This document shows, one piece after another, positions 46,570 to 57,336 of a stretch of 64,000 nucleotides of DNA. The translations under genes and the position numbers were made by a program. Source of the DNA: Bacillota bacterium (GTDB lineage: Bacteria; Bacillota; Desulfotomaculia; Desulfotomaculales; Desulforudaceae); NCBI GenBank assembly GCA_040757205.1, contig JBFLXL010000010.1, positions 1 through 64,000 on the forward strand. The letters run 5' to 3'. How positions within the stretch are numbered: position 1 is the stretch's first letter; every line of letters starts with the position of its first letter. The notes beneath the pieces are model-generated. The model ran no database searches. It saw nothing but the letters and a program-made list of their open reading frames with translations, and was not told the DNA's origin.

Positions 46570-49500
46570 TTAGGAGACGTACTCCTGGAGCGGGATCAGG
46601 GGCATTGCCTCGCCCCGCTGGCGCGCCCGCATCACCTCGATGACCACCCGGGCCGTGTCGAGCGACGTCAGGCAGGGGACGCCCATCTCCACCGCGGCCC
46701 GTCGGATCCGGAAGCCGTCGCGGGTGGTCAGCTTGCCCTTGGTCAGGGTGTTCACCACCAGGTGGATCTTATTCCCGCGGATCAGGTCCACGAGGTTCGG
46801 GGAGCCTTCGTGCACTTTGCGGGCCACCTCCACGGTGATCGCCCGGCTGCGCAAAAAGGCCGCCGTGCCCTCGGTGGCCACGATCTCAAACCCCAGGTTG
46901 ACCAGGCTCCGGACCAGCGGCAGCGCCTCGTCCTTGTCGCGGTCGGCGATGGTCACCACCGCTTTGCCGCTCGAGGGCAGCGAGTAGCCGGCCGCGAGGC
47001 AGGCCTTGTAGAGCGCCAGGGCGTAGTCTTTCGATACGCCCATTACTTCTCCGGTGGACTTCATTTCCGGACCCAGACACACGTCCACGTCCAGGAGCTT
47101 CGCGAAGGAGAACACCGGCGCTTTCACGGCGATGTTCTGCGTCTCCTCGTACAGGCCGCCCCGGTACCCCATCTCCGCCAGGGTGGCCCCCAGGCAGATC
47201 CTGGTCGCCAGGTTCACCATCGGGATGCCGGTGACCTTGCTCAGGTAGGGCACGGTGCGGCTGGAGCGCGGGTTCACCTCCAGGACGAACACCCGGCCCT
47301 TGTGCAGGACGAACTGGATGTTCACCAGGCCCCGGATCCTCAAGGCCCGGGCGATCTGCTGCGTGTAGTCGAAGAGCTGCTGCTTGATCTCCGGGGTGAG
47401 GCTCTGCGGCGGGAACACCGCGATGCTGTCCCCGGAGTGCACCCCGGCCCGCTCCACGTGTTCCATGATGCCCGGCACCAGGACGGTTTCGCCGTCGCAG
47501 ACGGCGTCGACCTCCAGCTCCTTGCCCAGTAGGTACTTGTCGACCAGCACCGGGTGCTTCGGGGTCACCCGCACCGCGTCCGCCATGTACTCCAAAAGCT
47601 CCTGCGAGTTGTACACGATCTCCATCGCCCGCCCGCCCAGGACGTACGACGGCCGGACCAGAACCGGAAAGCCCACCTGCTCCGCGATCCGCTGCGCTTC
47701 CTCGACCGAGAAGCCGGTCCCCCCGGGCGGCCGCGGGATGCCGAGTTCGCCCACGAGCCGGTCGAACCGCTCCCGGTCCTCGGCGCGGTCGATGTCGGCC
47801 ACCGCGGTGCCCAGGATGTTGAAACCGGCCTTTTCCACCGGGCGGGCCAGGTTGATCGCCGTCTGCCCGCCGAACTGTACGATCACCCCTTCGGGTTTTT
47901 CCTTGTGCAGGATGTTCATCACGTCCTCCGGGACCAGCGGCTCGAAGTACAGCCGGTCGGCGGTGTCGAAGTCGGTGCTGACCGTCTCCGGGTTATTGTT
48001 GATGATGATCGTCTGAATACCCTGCTCTTTCAAGGCCCAGACCGAGTGCACCGAGCAGTAGTCGAACTCGATCCCCTGCCCGATCCGGATCGGACCCGAA
48101 CCCAGCACGACCACCTTGCGCACGTCCTGAACCCCGGCCTCGTCCTCCTCCTCGTAGGTGGAGTAGTAGTAGGGCGTGGTGGCCTCGAACTCCCCGGCGC
48201 AGGTGTCCACCATCTTGTAGACCGGCTCCACCCCCTGCTCCCGGCGCAGGCGGTGGACCTCCCGGGAGGTGGTGCCCGCCAAATCGGCGATGGTGCTGTC
48301 CGAGAGGCCGGCCCGCTTGGCGCGCCGCAGCAGCCCGGCCGTCAGCCCGGTCGGGGCACCCGCGCCCGCCAGATCACCCGCGCCCGCCGGGGTACCCGCG
48401 TCAGCCGGGGCACCCGCGCCCGCCGGATCACCCGCACGGGGCACCCACGCCAGTGGGTCGGGTCGGGTCGGGTCGGGTCGGGCGGCGCGCACCAGGTCCT
48501 CGGCGGCGGTGATGTTCTTAATCTTGTCCAGGAAGAACCGGTCAATCCGGGTAAGCTCAAAAAGCTCGCTCACCGGGAAGCCCCGGCGCAGGGCCTCGGC
48601 CACCAGGAACAGGCGCATGTCGTCGGGCCTGGCCATCCGGGCGCGCAGCTGGTCGTTAGAGAGGTGCTGCAGCTCGGGCATGTGCAGGCCGGCAACGCCG
48701 ATCTCCAGGGAGCGCGCCGCCTTCAGGAGCGCCTCCTCGAAGGTGCGGCCGATGGCCATCACCTCGCCGGTCGACTTCATCTGGGTGCCGAGGTTCCGGT
48801 TGGCGAAGGAAAATTTGTCGAACGGCCAGCGCGGGTACTTCACGACCACGTAGTCCAGCGCCGGCTCGAAGCAGGCGTAGGTCTTGCCGGTGACCGCGTT
48901 TTTGATCTCGTCCAGGGTCAGGCCGACCGCCACCTTGGTGGCCACCTTGGCGATGGGGTAGCCGGTGGCCTTGGACGCCAAAGCCGAGGAGCGCGACAGG
49001 CGCGGGTTCACCTCGATCACGTAGTAGTTGTAGCTTTCCGGGTCCAGGGCGAACTGGACGTTGCAGCCGCCTTCCACCCCGAGGGCGCGGATGATCTTCA
49101 GCGAGGCGCTGCGCAACATCTGGTGCTCCCGGTCGCTCAAGGTCTGGGTGGGGGCGACCACGATGCTGTCCCCGGTGTGGATGCCCATCGGGTCGATGTT
49201 TTCCATGTTGCAGATGGTGATGCAGTTGTCGGCGCCGTCGCGCATGACCTCGTACTCGATCTCTTTCCAGCCGAGCACGCACCGCTCCACCAGGGCCTGG
49301 TGGATGATGCTCATGGTCAGCCCGCGGTTGGCGATGTCCCGCAGTTCATCCTCGGAAAAGGCGACCCCGCCCCCGGTGCCGCCCAGGGTGTAAGCCGGGC
49401 GGACCACCACCGGGTAGCCGATCTCCCGGGCGAAGGCCACGGCGGTGTCCACCTCGGAGACGATGACGCTTTCCGGGATCGGCTCGCCGATCGCCAGGCA

Positions 49501-49905
49501 CATGTTCCGGAAATGCTCCCGGTCCTCGGCGCGCTTGATGGACTCGAGCGGGGTGCCCAAAAGCCTTACCCCGTACTGGTCCAGCACACCCGCATCCGCC
49601 ACCTGTTTGGCCAGGTTTAAGCCGGTTTGCCCGCCCAGCGTGGGCAGCAGCGCGTCCGGCCTTTCCTGGCGGATGACCTTGGCCACGAATTCCGGGGTAA
49701 GCGGCTCGATGTAGATCCGGTCGGCCATGTTGGCATCGGTCATGATGGTGGCCGGGTTGGAGTTGATGAGCACCACTTCCAGGTCTTCCTCGCGCAGGGC
49801 GCGGCAGGCCTGGGTCCCGGCGTAGTCGAACTCGGCCGCCTGGCCGATGATGATCGGGCCGGAACCGATGACCATTACTTTCTTGAGCGCTTTGTCCTTC
49901 GGCAT
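46570..49905 (-). CDS. carB: Carbamoyl-phosphate synthase, large subunit
   Basis: 1111 aa against about 1070. Both ATP-grasp halves are present ([20 protein letters not shown], then [20 protein letters not shown]), as is the allosteric end. An insertion of about 40 residues near 475-518, rich in Ala, Gly, Pro and Asp ([19 protein letters not shown]), interrupts the oligomerisation region between the halves. It is encoded by the repeat at 48351-48482 and keeps the frame. The enzyme makes carbamoyl phosphate for PyrB. It starts directly at the carA stop. Confidence 0.97.
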   Translation of the reverse strand: MPKDKALKKVMVIGSGPIIIGQAAEFDYAGTQACRALREEDLEVVLINSNPATIMTDANMADRIYIEPLTPEFVAKVIRQERPDALLPTLGGQTGLNLAKQVADAGVLDQYGVRLLGTPLESIKRAEDREHFRNMCLAIGEPIPESVIVSEVDTAVAFAREIGYPVVVRPAYTLGGTGGGVAFSEDELRDIANRGLTMSIIHQALVERCVLGWKEIEYEVMRDGADNCITICNMENIDPMGIHTGDSIVVAPTQTLSDREHQMLRSASLKIIRALGVEGGCNVQFALDPESYNYYVIEVNPRLSRSSALASKATGYPIAKVATKVAVGLTLDEIKNAVTGKTYACFEPALDYVVVKYPRWPFDKFSFANRNLGTQMKSTGEVMAIGRTFEEALLKAARSLEIGVAGLHMPELQHLSNDQLRARMARPDDMRLFLVAEALRRGFPVSELFELTRIDRFFLDKIKNITAAEDLVRAARPDPTRPDPLAWVPRAGDPAGAGAPADAGTPAGAGDLAGAGAPTGLTAGLLRRAKRAGLSDSTIADLAGTTSREVHRLRREQGVEPVYKMVDTCAGEFEATTPYYYSTYEEEDEAGVQDVRKVVVLGSGPIRIGQGIEFDYCSVHSVWALKEQGIQTIIINNNPETVSTDFDTADRLYFEPLVPEDVMNILHKEKPEGVIVQFGGQTAINLARPVEKAGFNILGTAVADIDRAEDRERFDRLVGELGIPRPPGGTGFSVEEAQRIAEQVGFPVLVRPSYVLGGRAMEIVYNSQELLEYMADAVRVTPKHPVLVDKYLLGKELEVDAVCDGETVLVPGIMEHVERAGVHSGDSIAVFPPQSLTPEIKQQLFDYTQQIARALRIRGLVNIQFVLHKGRVFVLEVNPRSSRTVPYLSKVTGIPMVNLATRICLGATLAEMGYRGGLYEETQNIAVKAPVFSFAKLLDVDVCLGPEMKSTGEVMGVSKDYALALYKACLAAGYSLPSSGKAVVTIADRDKDEALPLVRSLVNLGFEIVATEGTAAFLRSRAITVEVARKVHEGSPNLVDLIRGNKIHLVVNTLTKGKLTTRDGFRIRRAAVEMGVPCLTSLDTARVVIEVMRARQRGEAMPLIPLQEYVS
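48351..48482. repeat. GGGTRCCC-type repeat in carB, the longest copy
   Basis: Units such as CGGGGCACCCGCGCCCGCC and CGGGGTACCCGCGTCAGC alternate for about 95 nt. They are followed by GGGGCACCCACGCCAGTGGG and then five tandem TCGGG units. It is the reverse complement of the 46120-46200 structure and inserts about 44 codons into carB in frame. Confidence 0.85.
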
Positions 49906-50985
49906 TTAGTTCCCCTCCCGGCCGATCAGTTTCAGAAACTCGTCAAAAAGATACTCGGAGTCGTGGGGGCCCGGCCCGGCCTCCGGGTGGTACTGGACCG
50001 ACATCACCGGCAGTTCCCGGTGGCGGAAGCCCTCCACCGTGCCGTCGTTGAGGTTGCGGTGCGTAATCACCAGGCCCGCGGGCGCGAGCGTTTCCTCCGC
50101 GACAGAAAACCCGTGGTTGTGGGAGCTGATGTACACCTTGCCGGTAGCCAGGTCTTTCACCGGGTGGTTCGCACCGCGGTGCCCGAACTTCAGCTTGTAG
50201 GTGCGCGCCCCCAGGGCGAGCGCCAGCACCTGGTGCCCGAGGCAGATCCCGAAAAGCGGCTTTTTGCCGGCCAGCTCGCGCACGGCGGCGATGGCGGACA
50301 CCGCCCGGACCGGGTCGCCCGGCCCGTTGGAGATCACCACCCCGGCGGGGTTTTGGGCCAGGATCTCCGCGGGCGGCGCATCCGGCGGGAACACGACCAC
50401 CGTGCAGCCGCGCCGCTGCAGGCAGCGGACGATGTTCTGCTTGGCGCCGAGGTCGATGAGGGCCAGCACCGGGTCACCGCCGTCGTAGCGCACGATTTCT
50501 TTCGCCGCCACCGTGGGGATGAAGTCCTGTGCGCTGAAATCAGGGCAGGAACGGGCTTTCTCGACTAGGGCCTCCGGTTCGGCGGTCTCGGTGCTGATGA
50601 TGCCGCGCATCGTTCCCTTGTCGCGCAGCCGCCGGGTCAGGGCGCGGGTGTCCACCCCGGCCAGGCCGATGACCCCCTCGTTGGCCAAAAACTCCGCCAG
50701 CGTACCGCCGGATTTCCAGTTGCTCGGCCGGTCGCAGGCCTCGCGGACCACGAAGCCGCGCACAAAACTGCCCTTGGACTCGAAGTCCTCGGTGTTGATG
50801 CCGTAGTTGCCCACCAGAGGGTAGGTCATGACCACAATCTGCCCGCAGTAGGACGGGTCGGTGAGGACTCCCTCGTAGCCGGTCATTCCGGTGTTGAAGA
50901 CCACCTCCCCCCAGTTCTCGCCGCCGGCACCGAACGCCCGGCCGTAGTACCAGGTTCCGTCCTCCAAAGCCAGCACCGCCTGCAA
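49906..50985 (-). CDS. carA: Carbamoyl-phosphate synthase, small (glutaminase) subunit
   Basis: 359 aa. The class I glutamine amidotransferase has GICLGHQVLALALG (nucleophile Cys) and SVQYHPEAGPGPHD (His-Glu). The N-terminal domain has TGMTGYEGVLTDPSY. It feeds ammonia to CarB. I place the start at TTG 50985, 7 nt after GGAGGT; the GTG at 50994 lies inside that Shine-Dalgarno sequence. It is directly followed by carB. Confidence 0.95.
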   Translation of the reverse strand: MQAVLALEDGTWYYGRAFGAGGENWGEVVFNTGMTGYEGVLTDPSYCGQIVVMTYPLVGNYGINTEDFESKGSFVRGFVVREACDRPSNWKSGGTLAEFLANEGVIGLAGVDTRALTRRLRDKGTMRGIISTETAEPEALVEKARSCPDFSAQDFIPTVAAKEIVRYDGGDPVLALIDLGAKQNIVRCLQRRGCTVVVFPPDAPPAEILAQNPAGVVISNGPGDPVRAVSAIAAVRELAGKKPLFGICLGHQVLALALGARTYKLKFGHRGANHPVKDLATGKVYISSHNHGFSVAEETLAPAGLVITHRNLNDGTVEGFRHRELPVMSVQYHPEAGPGPHDSEYLFDEFLKLIGREGN

Positions 50986-51057
50986 ATGCCACACCTCCGC
51001 TTGGTATTCGCGCCCGCCCTTGAAAGCGGCCCGCGTCGAAACTTATTCATTTGTTTT

Positions 51058-51239
51058 GGTGTACTCGGGCATTACCTCCGGTCACTGTGTCCGCACTAAG
51101 GAATGAACTCGCTCGCCTCGGGCGGCGCCGAAACTCGCCCGTTCACACGGGCTCGAACAGTCGGCCGCCGCTCTTCCTCGGCTCGCTGCGTTCTTTGAAT
51201 AGGCTCCCAATGTGACCTCCGGTAATGCCCGAGTACACC
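51058..51239. mobile_element. MITE-like element between pyrC and carA
   Basis: A 28-nt end at 51058-51085 and its inverted partner at 51212-51239 share 19 perfect outer bases (GGTGTACTCGGGCATTACC). The 126 nt between them contain further GC-rich palindromes but no gene. The size and ends fit a non-autonomous transposable element sitting in the operon. No transposase is in the window. Confidence 0.6.
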
Positions 51240-51255
51240 ATCGAAGCACGCTCCC

Positions 51256-52530
51256 CTAACCTCTGGCCGCCAGGTGGACCTCCCCGCCGACGATGGTGGC
51301 GCAGGGCAGCCCTTTTAGCTTGAAGCCGTGAAACGGCGTGTTCTTGCTCTTGCTCACCAGCTCCGCCCGGTTCACCGTCCAGGCCGCGTCCGGATCGATG
51401 ACGGTGAGGTCGGCCACGGCCCCCGGCGCGATCGTCCGGGAGAGGCCCAGCACGCGCGCCGGGTTGATGCTGAGCTTGGCCACCGCCGTCACGACGTCCA
51501 GGACCCCGCCGGCGACCAGTTCGGTGAACACCAGGCCGACCGCCGTCTCCAGTCCCACCAGCCCGAACGGCGCCAGGTCGAACTCCACTTCCTTTTCGTG
51601 TGCCGCGTGGGGGGCGTGGTCGGTGGCGATGACGTCGATGGTGCCGTCGGCCAGCCCTTCCCGCACCGCGGCCACGTCGGCGTCGGCGCGCAGCGGCGGG
51701 TTCACTTTGGCGTTGGTGTCGAACCCGGCCACCGCCCGGTCGGTCAGGGTGAAGTGGTGGGGCGTGGCCTCGGCTGTCACCCGCACGCCGCGGGCCTTGG
51801 CCTCGCGGATCAGGCGCACAGCGCCGGCGGTGCTCACGTGGGCCACGTGCAGCCGGCCGCCGGTCATCTCGGCCAGGATGAGGTCTCTCGCCACCGCCAC
51901 GTCCTCGGCGGCCGCGGGGGTCCCTTTGAGTCCGAGCATGGTGGAGACCAGGCCCTCGTGCATCACCCCGGCCGCCAGCGAAAGGTCCTCGCAGTGGGAG
52001 ATCACGGGCACCCCCAACATCCGGGCGTACTCCAGCGCCCGGCGCATCACGTGCGCGTCGGCCACCGGCCGGCCGTCGTCGGAGAACGCCGCCGCCCCGG
52101 CCTCCCGCAGGGCGCCCATTTCGGTCAACTCTTTGCCCCGGCTGCCGACGGTGAGCGCCCCCACGGGGTAGACCCGCGCCCGCCCGGCCTCCCGGGCCTT
52201 TTCCAACACATACCGGATCACCTCCGGGCGGTCGGCCACCGGGTCGGTGTTGGGCATCGCCGCTACGGCGGTGAAGCCGCCGTGCACCGCCGCACACGTG
52301 CCGCTCGCCACCGTCTCTTTGTGCTCCTGGCCAGGCTCCCGCAGGTGCACGTGCATATCGATCAGGCCGGGGGTCACCAGCTTTCCGGCGGCGTCCAGAA
52401 CGCGCGCGCCCCGGGCGGTGATCTTCTTCTCCACCGCCGCCACCCGGCCGTCTTTGATCAGGACGTCGGACTCAAAGGTGCGCCCCGCGGCCGGGTCGAC
52501 CACCGTGCCGTTCCGGATCAGAAGTTCCAT
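51256..52530 (-). CDS. pyrC: Dihydroorotase
   Basis: 424 aa, class I. Zinc ligands are in [15 protein letters not shown]. Other motifs are [14 protein letters not shown] and [12 protein letters not shown], with the catalytic Asp. It closes carbamoyl aspartate to dihydroorotate. Its ATG overlaps the pyrB stop by 1 nt (TGATG), and GGGGAGGGG precedes it. The downstream gap to carA is filled by a MITE-like element. Confidence 0.96.
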   Translation of the reverse strand: MELLIRNGTVVDPAAGRTFESDVLIKDGRVAAVEKKITARGARVLDAAGKLVTPGLIDMHVHLREPGQEHKETVASGTCAAVHGGFTAVAAMPNTDPVADRPEVIRYVLEKAREAGRARVYPVGALTVGSRGKELTEMGALREAGAAAFSDDGRPVADAHVMRRALEYARMLGVPVISHCEDLSLAAGVMHEGLVSTMLGLKGTPAAAEDVAVARDLILAEMTGGRLHVAHVSTAGAVRLIREAKARGVRVTAEATPHHFTLTDRAVAGFDTNAKVNPPLRADADVAAVREGLADGTIDVIATDHAPHAAHEKEVEFDLAPFGLVGLETAVGLVFTELVAGGVLDVVTAVAKLSINPARVLGLSRTIAPGAVADLTVIDPDAAWTVNRAELVSKSKNTPFHGFKLKGLPCATIVGGEVHLAARG

Positions 52531-53450
52531 CAGTCACCCCTCCCCAGCATCAGGAGGTATAGCACCGCCATCCGCACCGCCACCCCGTTGGTCACCTGGT
52601 CGGTGATCAGGGCGCACGCGCCGTCGGCGACGTCGGGCGCGATTTCGATGCCCCGGTTCATCGGGCCGGGGTGCATCACGTAAGCGTCCGGCCGGGCCAG
52701 GGCCATGCGCTCACCGTTTAGGGCGTAGAGCCGCGCGTACTCCCGGACGTCCGGGATGAGGCCCTCTTGCTGGCGTTCCCGCTGCAGGCGCAAGACCATC
52801 ACCGCGCCCGCGCCCGGGAGGGCGTCCTCGGGCCGGTCGTGCACCGTCACCCCCAGCGCGGCGAGGCCGGCCGGGACCAGGGTGGGCGGCGCCACCAGGT
52901 GGACGTCCACCCCGAAGCGGGGAAGGCACCAGATGTTGGAGCGCGCCACGCGGCTGTGCAGGAGGTCGCCGATGATCACCAGTTTCAGGCCCTCCAGGTC
53001 AGGCCGGCGCTCGCGGAGCGTGAAGAGGTCCAAGAGGGCCTGCGTCGGGTGCTCGTGCATGCCGTCGCCGGCATTCACCACCGGAACGTCGACCATCCGC
53101 GCCAGGAGGTGCGGCGCGCCCGCGCTTGGGTGCCGGAGCACCACCAGGTCGGCCCCCAGGGCGGCGACGGTCCGGGCGGTGTCCGCCAGGCTTTCCCCCT
53201 TGGCCATGCTCGAGGCGGACGCGGACACGTTGACGGTGTCGGCACTTAAGTACTTGGCGGCCAGCTCGAACGACATCCTGGTCCGGGTGCTCGGTTCGTA
53301 AAACAGGGTGACCACCGTCTTGCCGCGGAGCGTGGGCACCTTCTTGATGTCGCGGCTGATGATCTGCTTCATGGGGAGGGCGTTTTCCAGGAACTCGTTG
53401 ATCGCCGCGGCCGGCATATCCGCCAGCCCGAGCAGGTGTCGCACCGGCAT
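52530..53450 (-). CDS. pyrB: Aspartate carbamoyltransferase, catalytic chain
   Basis: 306 aa. Carbamoyl-phosphate motif [18 protein letters not shown], then [10 protein letters not shown], the aspartate-side [13 protein letters not shown] and [11 protein letters not shown]. It forms carbamoyl aspartate. No pyrI regulatory chain is near, as in other Firmicutes. GGAGGGGGG precedes ATG. A PyrR attenuator lies in the 213-nt gap from pyrR. Confidence 0.97.
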   Translation of the reverse strand: MPVRHLLGLADMPAAAINEFLENALPMKQIISRDIKKVPTLRGKTVVTLFYEPSTRTRMSFELAAKYLSADTVNVSASASSMAKGESLADTARTVAALGADLVVLRHPSAGAPHLLARMVDVPVVNAGDGMHEHPTQALLDLFTLRERRPDLEGLKLVIIGDLLHSRVARSNIWCLPRFGVDVHLVAPPTLVPAGLAALGVTVHDRPEDALPGAGAVMVLRLQRERQQEGLIPDVREYARLYALNGERMALARPDAYVMHPGPMNRGIEIAPDVADGACALITDQVTNGVAVRMAVLYLLMLGRGD

Positions 53451-53551
53451 CCGGCATCCCCCCTCCTTATTAAGTCAAGGGCCAAGACCAGTAACCTAAA
53501 AACTTTCTTCCTGAACCTCCGCCGCAGCAGCAGCGCGGCGGGCCGTCCAAC

Positions 53552-53579
53552 TAAAAAGGCCTCTCCGCGTGGAGAGGCC
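53552..53579 (-). terminator. Attenuator terminator ahead of pyrB
   Basis: GGCCTCTCC and GGAGAGGCC pair perfectly around 4 nt, followed by TTTTTAG on the minus strand. The stem sequence competes with the PyrR-binding region just upstream. Confidence 0.9.
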
Positions 53580-53607
53580 GGCACGTTTGGTTGGCACCTC
53601 TTTCCTT

Positions 53608-53629
53608 CCCTTGCCGGCCTCTCCGGACC
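53608..53629 (-). promoter_or_regulatory. PyrR-binding loop in the pyrB leader
   Basis: The minus strand reads GGTCCGGAGAGGCCGGCAAG, then GG. This fits the PyrR anti-antiterminator consensus (TCC-G-GAGG, then CAAGG). UMP-bound PyrR should favour the terminator 30 nt downstream. Confidence 0.85.
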
Positions 53630-53663
53630 GTTCTTAAAGGGAAACCATTTATGGGGGCTGTCG

Positions 53664-54274
<611 letters not shown>

Positions 54275-54324
54275 CCTAATCCCCCCGTACCCGGATCATG
54301 CGGGCCGGGGTCAAACCTATGTTA

Positions 54325-54345
54325 CCTTACCAGTCTCTCTGGACC
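54325..54345 (-). promoter_or_regulatory. PyrR-binding loop in the pyrR leader
   Basis: The minus strand reads GGTCCAGAGAGACTGGTAAG, then G, close to the classical Bacillus PyrR site (TCCAGAGAG, then AAGG). It lies between the promoter and the attenuator. Confidence 0.85.
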
Positions 54346-54371
54346 GATTTAAAGGCGGCTTGTTCTAAAAC

Positions 54372-54400
54372 ACTGTACCCTGTTTTCCGGGGGCTGTCAA
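54372..54400 (-). promoter_or_regulatory. Promoter of the pyr operon
   Basis: TTGACA, a 17-nt spacer and TACAGT lead into the pyrR leader. The -35 box is a perfect consensus and the transcript would start near 54365. Confidence 0.85.
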
Positions 54401-54419
54401 GTCCATTTCGGCCAATTTT

Positions 54420-54683
54420 TCAGATATTTTTGAGACCCAGGAAGATCAGCCCGACCCCGGCCACGATCAGGACCAGGCCGCCGGGGGCGACCTTGCCGGC
54501 CAGGCCCGCCAGGCCAAAGGCGGTCACGGTGATCATGATGGCGGGGCCGACCAGCGCGAGGCCGGCGTTGATCTTGAAGGCGGTCTCCACCCGGCCGAAG
54601 TGGAGCATCAGCATGGCCGCCGAGAACTCAATGGTGGCCGACATAAACCGGAGCGCCGCCATCCCGAGCACAATCTTATCCAC
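54420..54683 (-). CDS. yqhV: YqhV-family membrane protein (DUF2619)
   Basis: 87 aa with three probable membrane helices: residues 5-28, 38-58 and 66-85. The family blocks GMAALRFMSATIEFSAAMLM and INAGLALVGPAIMI are present. YqhV lies next to spoIIIA genes in Bacillus; its function is unknown. Here it stands alone upstream of the pyr promoter. It supports a spore-former-related Firmicute. Confidence 0.8.
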   Translation of the reverse strand: MDKIVLGMAALRFMSATIEFSAAMLMLHFGRVETAFKINAGLALVGPAIMITVTAFGLAGLAGKVAPGGLVLIVAGVGLIFLGLKNI

Positions 54684-54773
54684 TGGGAGCCCACCCCCAT
54701 TTTACCGTGTTAGGAGTTTATATGCCGCCGTGGACGGGTATATGGCTTTTGGGGCCGAGATAAACTAACCGGC

Positions 54774-54814
54774 GGTGGTCGGTGGTCGGTGGTCGGTGGT
54801 CGGTGGTCGGTGGG
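54774..54814. repeat. Tandem GGTGGTC repeat
   Basis: Five perfect 7-bp units (54774-54808) and a partial sixth lie just before the MFS gene. A related stretch in inverted orientation occurs at about 57291-57322 (GACCACCGACCACTGACC), on the other side of mfs-comA. Confidence 0.85.
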
Positions 54815-54839
54815 AGACTAACTACCAGGCGGAGGGGCG

Positions 54840-56054
54840 ATGGACACCAGACAGAAAGTGATGCTGGCCGGACTCAGTTCCGTGCCCTTCGTAATGGTCC
54901 TGGGCAACTCGATGCTGATTCCGATTCTGCCGGATATGGAGCGGGCGCTCGATCTGACTTCGTTGCAGGCGAGCCTCGTGATTACCATGTTCTCGGTGCC
55001 GGCCGGCCTGATGATTCCGCTTTCCGGTTTTCTTTCCGACTACTTCACCCGCCGGGTCGTCATCATCCCGGCGCTTATCTTGTACGGCCTCGGGGGCCTG
55101 GTCGCCGGGGCGGCCGCCCTGATCGACGCCGGCCCGACGTACGCGCTCATCATCGCGGGCCGGATCCTGCAGGGCATCGGCGCCGCCGGCACCGCGCCCA
55201 TCGCCATGGCGCTGACCGGGGACATCTTCAAAGGACAGGAGCGCGGTCCGGCTCTGGGGGTGATCGAGGCGGCCAACGGCTTCGGGAAAGTGATCAGCCC
55301 GGTGCTCGGCGCGGCCGTGGGGCTGATCATCTGGTTCGCGCCCTTTTTCGTGTTTCCGGGCTTGACGGCCCTCTCGGCGGTGGCCGTCTGGCTCGCCGTG
55401 AAAGAACCGAAAAAAGAGAAACAACCGCAGCCGCCAGGTCAGTATTTCCAGGACATCCTGAAGGTGTTCGCGAAGAAGACGCCCCTTTTGCTCTCCTGTT
55501 TCCTCGCCGGGGCGCTGGCCCTGTTCGTCCTGTTCGGGATCCTGTTCTTCCTCTCCGAACACCTGGAGGACCGTTTCCAGCTGTCCCTGATCATCAAGGG
55601 CCTGCTCCTGGCCATTCCGGTGCTGTTCATGTCGGTGACCTCCTTCATCACCGGGACGGTGATCAAACGCCGGGTGACCCTGATGAAGTTTTTGACCGTG
55701 ACCGGCCTCGGGCTGATCACGGCGGCGCTGGTGGTGATGCCGCTTTCCGAGAACACCTACCTCTTCTTCACCTCCATCTCGTTCATCGGGATCGGGGTGG
55801 GGCTGATCCTGCCGTGCCTGACCACCCTGATCACCAGCAGCGTGGATGTGACCAAGCGCGGCCTGATCACCTCCCTTTACGGCGGAGTGCGGTTTTTCGG
55901 CGTCGCCGCCGGCCCGGCCGTCTTCGCCCTCTTGATGGACCTGGGCACGCGCCCGATGAGCTGGATCGTGGCCGGGGGCGCGGCCGCCGCCGGTATCGTT
56001 TTTCTGATTTTCGTCCGCACCAGGCTGCTCCGGCAGAACCCCGACTCCGCCTGA
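54840..56054 (+). CDS. MFS transporter
   Basis: 404 aa with about 12 membrane helices. The MFS loop motif between helices 2 and 3 is GFLSDYFTRRVVII. Helix 5 has a motif-C-like glycine pattern (GVIEAANGFGKVISPVLGAA), typical of drug:proton antiporters. It probably exports small molecules; the substrate is unknown. GGAGGGG precedes ATG. It is read alone, between two repeat blocks. Confidence 0.85.
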   Translation: MDTRQKVMLAGLSSVPFVMVLGNSMLIPILPDMERALDLTSLQASLVITMFSVPAGLMIPLSGFLSDYFTRRVVIIPALILYGLGGLVAGAAALIDAGPTYALIIAGRILQGIGAAGTAPIAMALTGDIFKGQERGPALGVIEAANGFGKVISPVLGAAVGLIIWFAPFFVFPGLTALSAVAVWLAVKEPKKEKQPQPPGQYFQDILKVFAKKTPLLLSCFLAGALALFVLFGILFFLSEHLEDRFQLSLIIKGLLLAIPVLFMSVTSFITGTVIKRRVTLMKFLTVTGLGLITAALVVMPLSENTYLFFTSISFIGIGVGLILPCLTTLITSSVDVTKRGLITSLYGGVRFFGVAAGPAVFALLMDLGTRPMSWIVAGGAAAAGIVFLIFVRTRLLRQNPDSA

Positions 56055-56111
56055 TTCAGAACAAGAGAGGGCGAATAAAACCGTTACCGGACGAACGCTC
56101 CTCTGAAAATC

Positions 56112-56132
56112 CCCTCTCCCTCTGGGAGAGGG
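56112..56132. repeat. CCCTCTCCC hairpin downstream of the MFS gene
   Basis: CCCTCTCCC and GGGAGAGGG pair around TCT, followed by TCAGGGTGAGGGG. The sequence resembles a REP-type intergenic palindrome and could also end the MFS transcript. Nothing else is seen in 56055-56350. Confidence 0.6.
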
Positions 56133-56350
56133 TCAGGGTGAGGGGTATTTTCATCCTCCCGCTGGGGCCGCCGCCGAAGGCGTGGGCATTTGTCTCCTCA
56201 GTTCTACCCGCGGCTTGCGCATAGAATCACAGGGAGGCGCCGTTCCCGAGGTCACAACTTCCCAGTATTATGCATACATTACACCCAAACCATCGAAAAG
56301 AGCCGCCGGAATACACTGTTTTGGCGCATTCGGCGAAAGGAGCTGGCAGA

Positions 56351-57139
56351 ATGGAGAACTGGCGGGAGATGGTCGCTTTTCCGCTCACGGGCCGGAGTAG
56401 AAAACCCAGGACCAGGGGCCTGACCATGGTGCTGGACAAGGGCCTGGGGCTCGGTGAGACCAAGGACCTGCTGGATATCGCCGGGGACCACGTGGATATT
56501 TTGAAACTGGGGTTTGGGACCTCCGCCCTGTACGGCGACGGCATTCTCCAGGAAAAGATCAACCTGGTTCGGCGGTATGGTATCGATATCTATCCCGGGG
56601 GCACCTTCATGGAAGTGGCCATTGCCCAGGGGAGGCTTTCCCCCTTCCTGCGCGCCGCTAAGCAGCTGGGGTTCACCGCCGTCGAGGTGTCGGACGGCAC
56701 CCTATTTCTGGATCCGGACGTACGCCGTGAAGCGATCACCCTGGCGCTGGAAAACGGTTTCAAGGTCCTGTCCGAGGTGGGCAAGAAACACGGTCACCCG
56801 AACTGCCTCGACCTCGCCCGGCAGGCCAAACTGGACCTCAAGGCCGGCGCGAGTTGGGTGATCGTGGAGGGCCGGGAATTCGGGCGGGACGTGACGGTCT
56901 ATGACGGCAACGGCCGCGTGCGCGAGGAGCTGCTGGCCATTTTCCTGGAATGCGTGGAGGACCGGAACCTGATTATCTGGGAGGCGCCCCTCAAGGATCA
57001 GCAGGAAGAACTGGTCGTCAAGTTTGGGCCGGACGTGAACCTGGGCAATATCGCCCCGCAGGAACTCCTGTCGCTGGAAGCGCTGCGCGTGGGCTTAAGG
57101 GGCGATACGCTGCGCCACTGCTACCAGCAAACGGTCTAA
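56351..57139 (+). CDS. comA: Phosphosulfolactate synthase (ComA/YitD family)
   Basis: 262 aa. The TIM-barrel family blocks are MVLDKGLGLGETKDLLDIAG, HVDILKLGFGTSALY, YPGGTFMEVAIAQG and WVIVEGREFG. It joins sulfite to PEP, giving phosphosulfolactate. In Archaea this starts coenzyme M synthesis; in spore-forming Firmicutes it supplies sulfolactate. No comB or comC is adjacent. AAAGGAG lies 9 nt before ATG at 56351. Confidence 0.88.
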   Translation: MENWREMVAFPLTGRSRKPRTRGLTMVLDKGLGLGETKDLLDIAGDHVDILKLGFGTSALYGDGILQEKINLVRRYGIDIYPGGTFMEVAIAQGRLSPFLRAAKQLGFTAVEVSDGTLFLDPDVRREAITLALENGFKVLSEVGKKHGHPNCLDLARQAKLDLKAGASWVIVEGREFGRDVTVYDGNGRVREELLAIFLECVEDRNLIIWEAPLKDQQEELVVKFGPDVNLGNIAPQELLSLEALRVGLRGDTLRHCYQQTV

Positions 57140-57182
57140 TGCGGTAATAATGGGGTTTGCGGCCGCATAGCCTGGCAAAAAG

Positions 57183-57330
57183 GTCATCGGTCGTCGGGTG
57201 TCGGTCGTCAGGCGTCGGTCGTCGGTTAGCGGCCGTCAGTCTTCATTCGCCGGCCCGACCACTGACCACGGGGTACCCACGTTAGTGGGTCCACTGACCA
57301 CCGACCACTGACCGCTGACCACCCAAACGG
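57183..57330. repeat. GGTCGTC block with a GGGTACCC hairpin
   Basis: Five or more GTCGGTCGTC-like units (57183-57235) are followed by GGGGTACCCACGTTAGTGGG (57270-57289), the hairpin core also found in pyrK and carB. CCACTGACCACCGACCACTG and similar follow to 57322. It separates comA from the DUF441 gene. Confidence 0.7.
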
Positions 57331-57336
57331 CAGGCG

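Noticed and set aside
47554-49620. A 688-codon open frame antisense to carB
   Set aside because: It is the mirror of carB in GC-rich codons; it has no recognisable domain, no ribosome site, and carB is certain.
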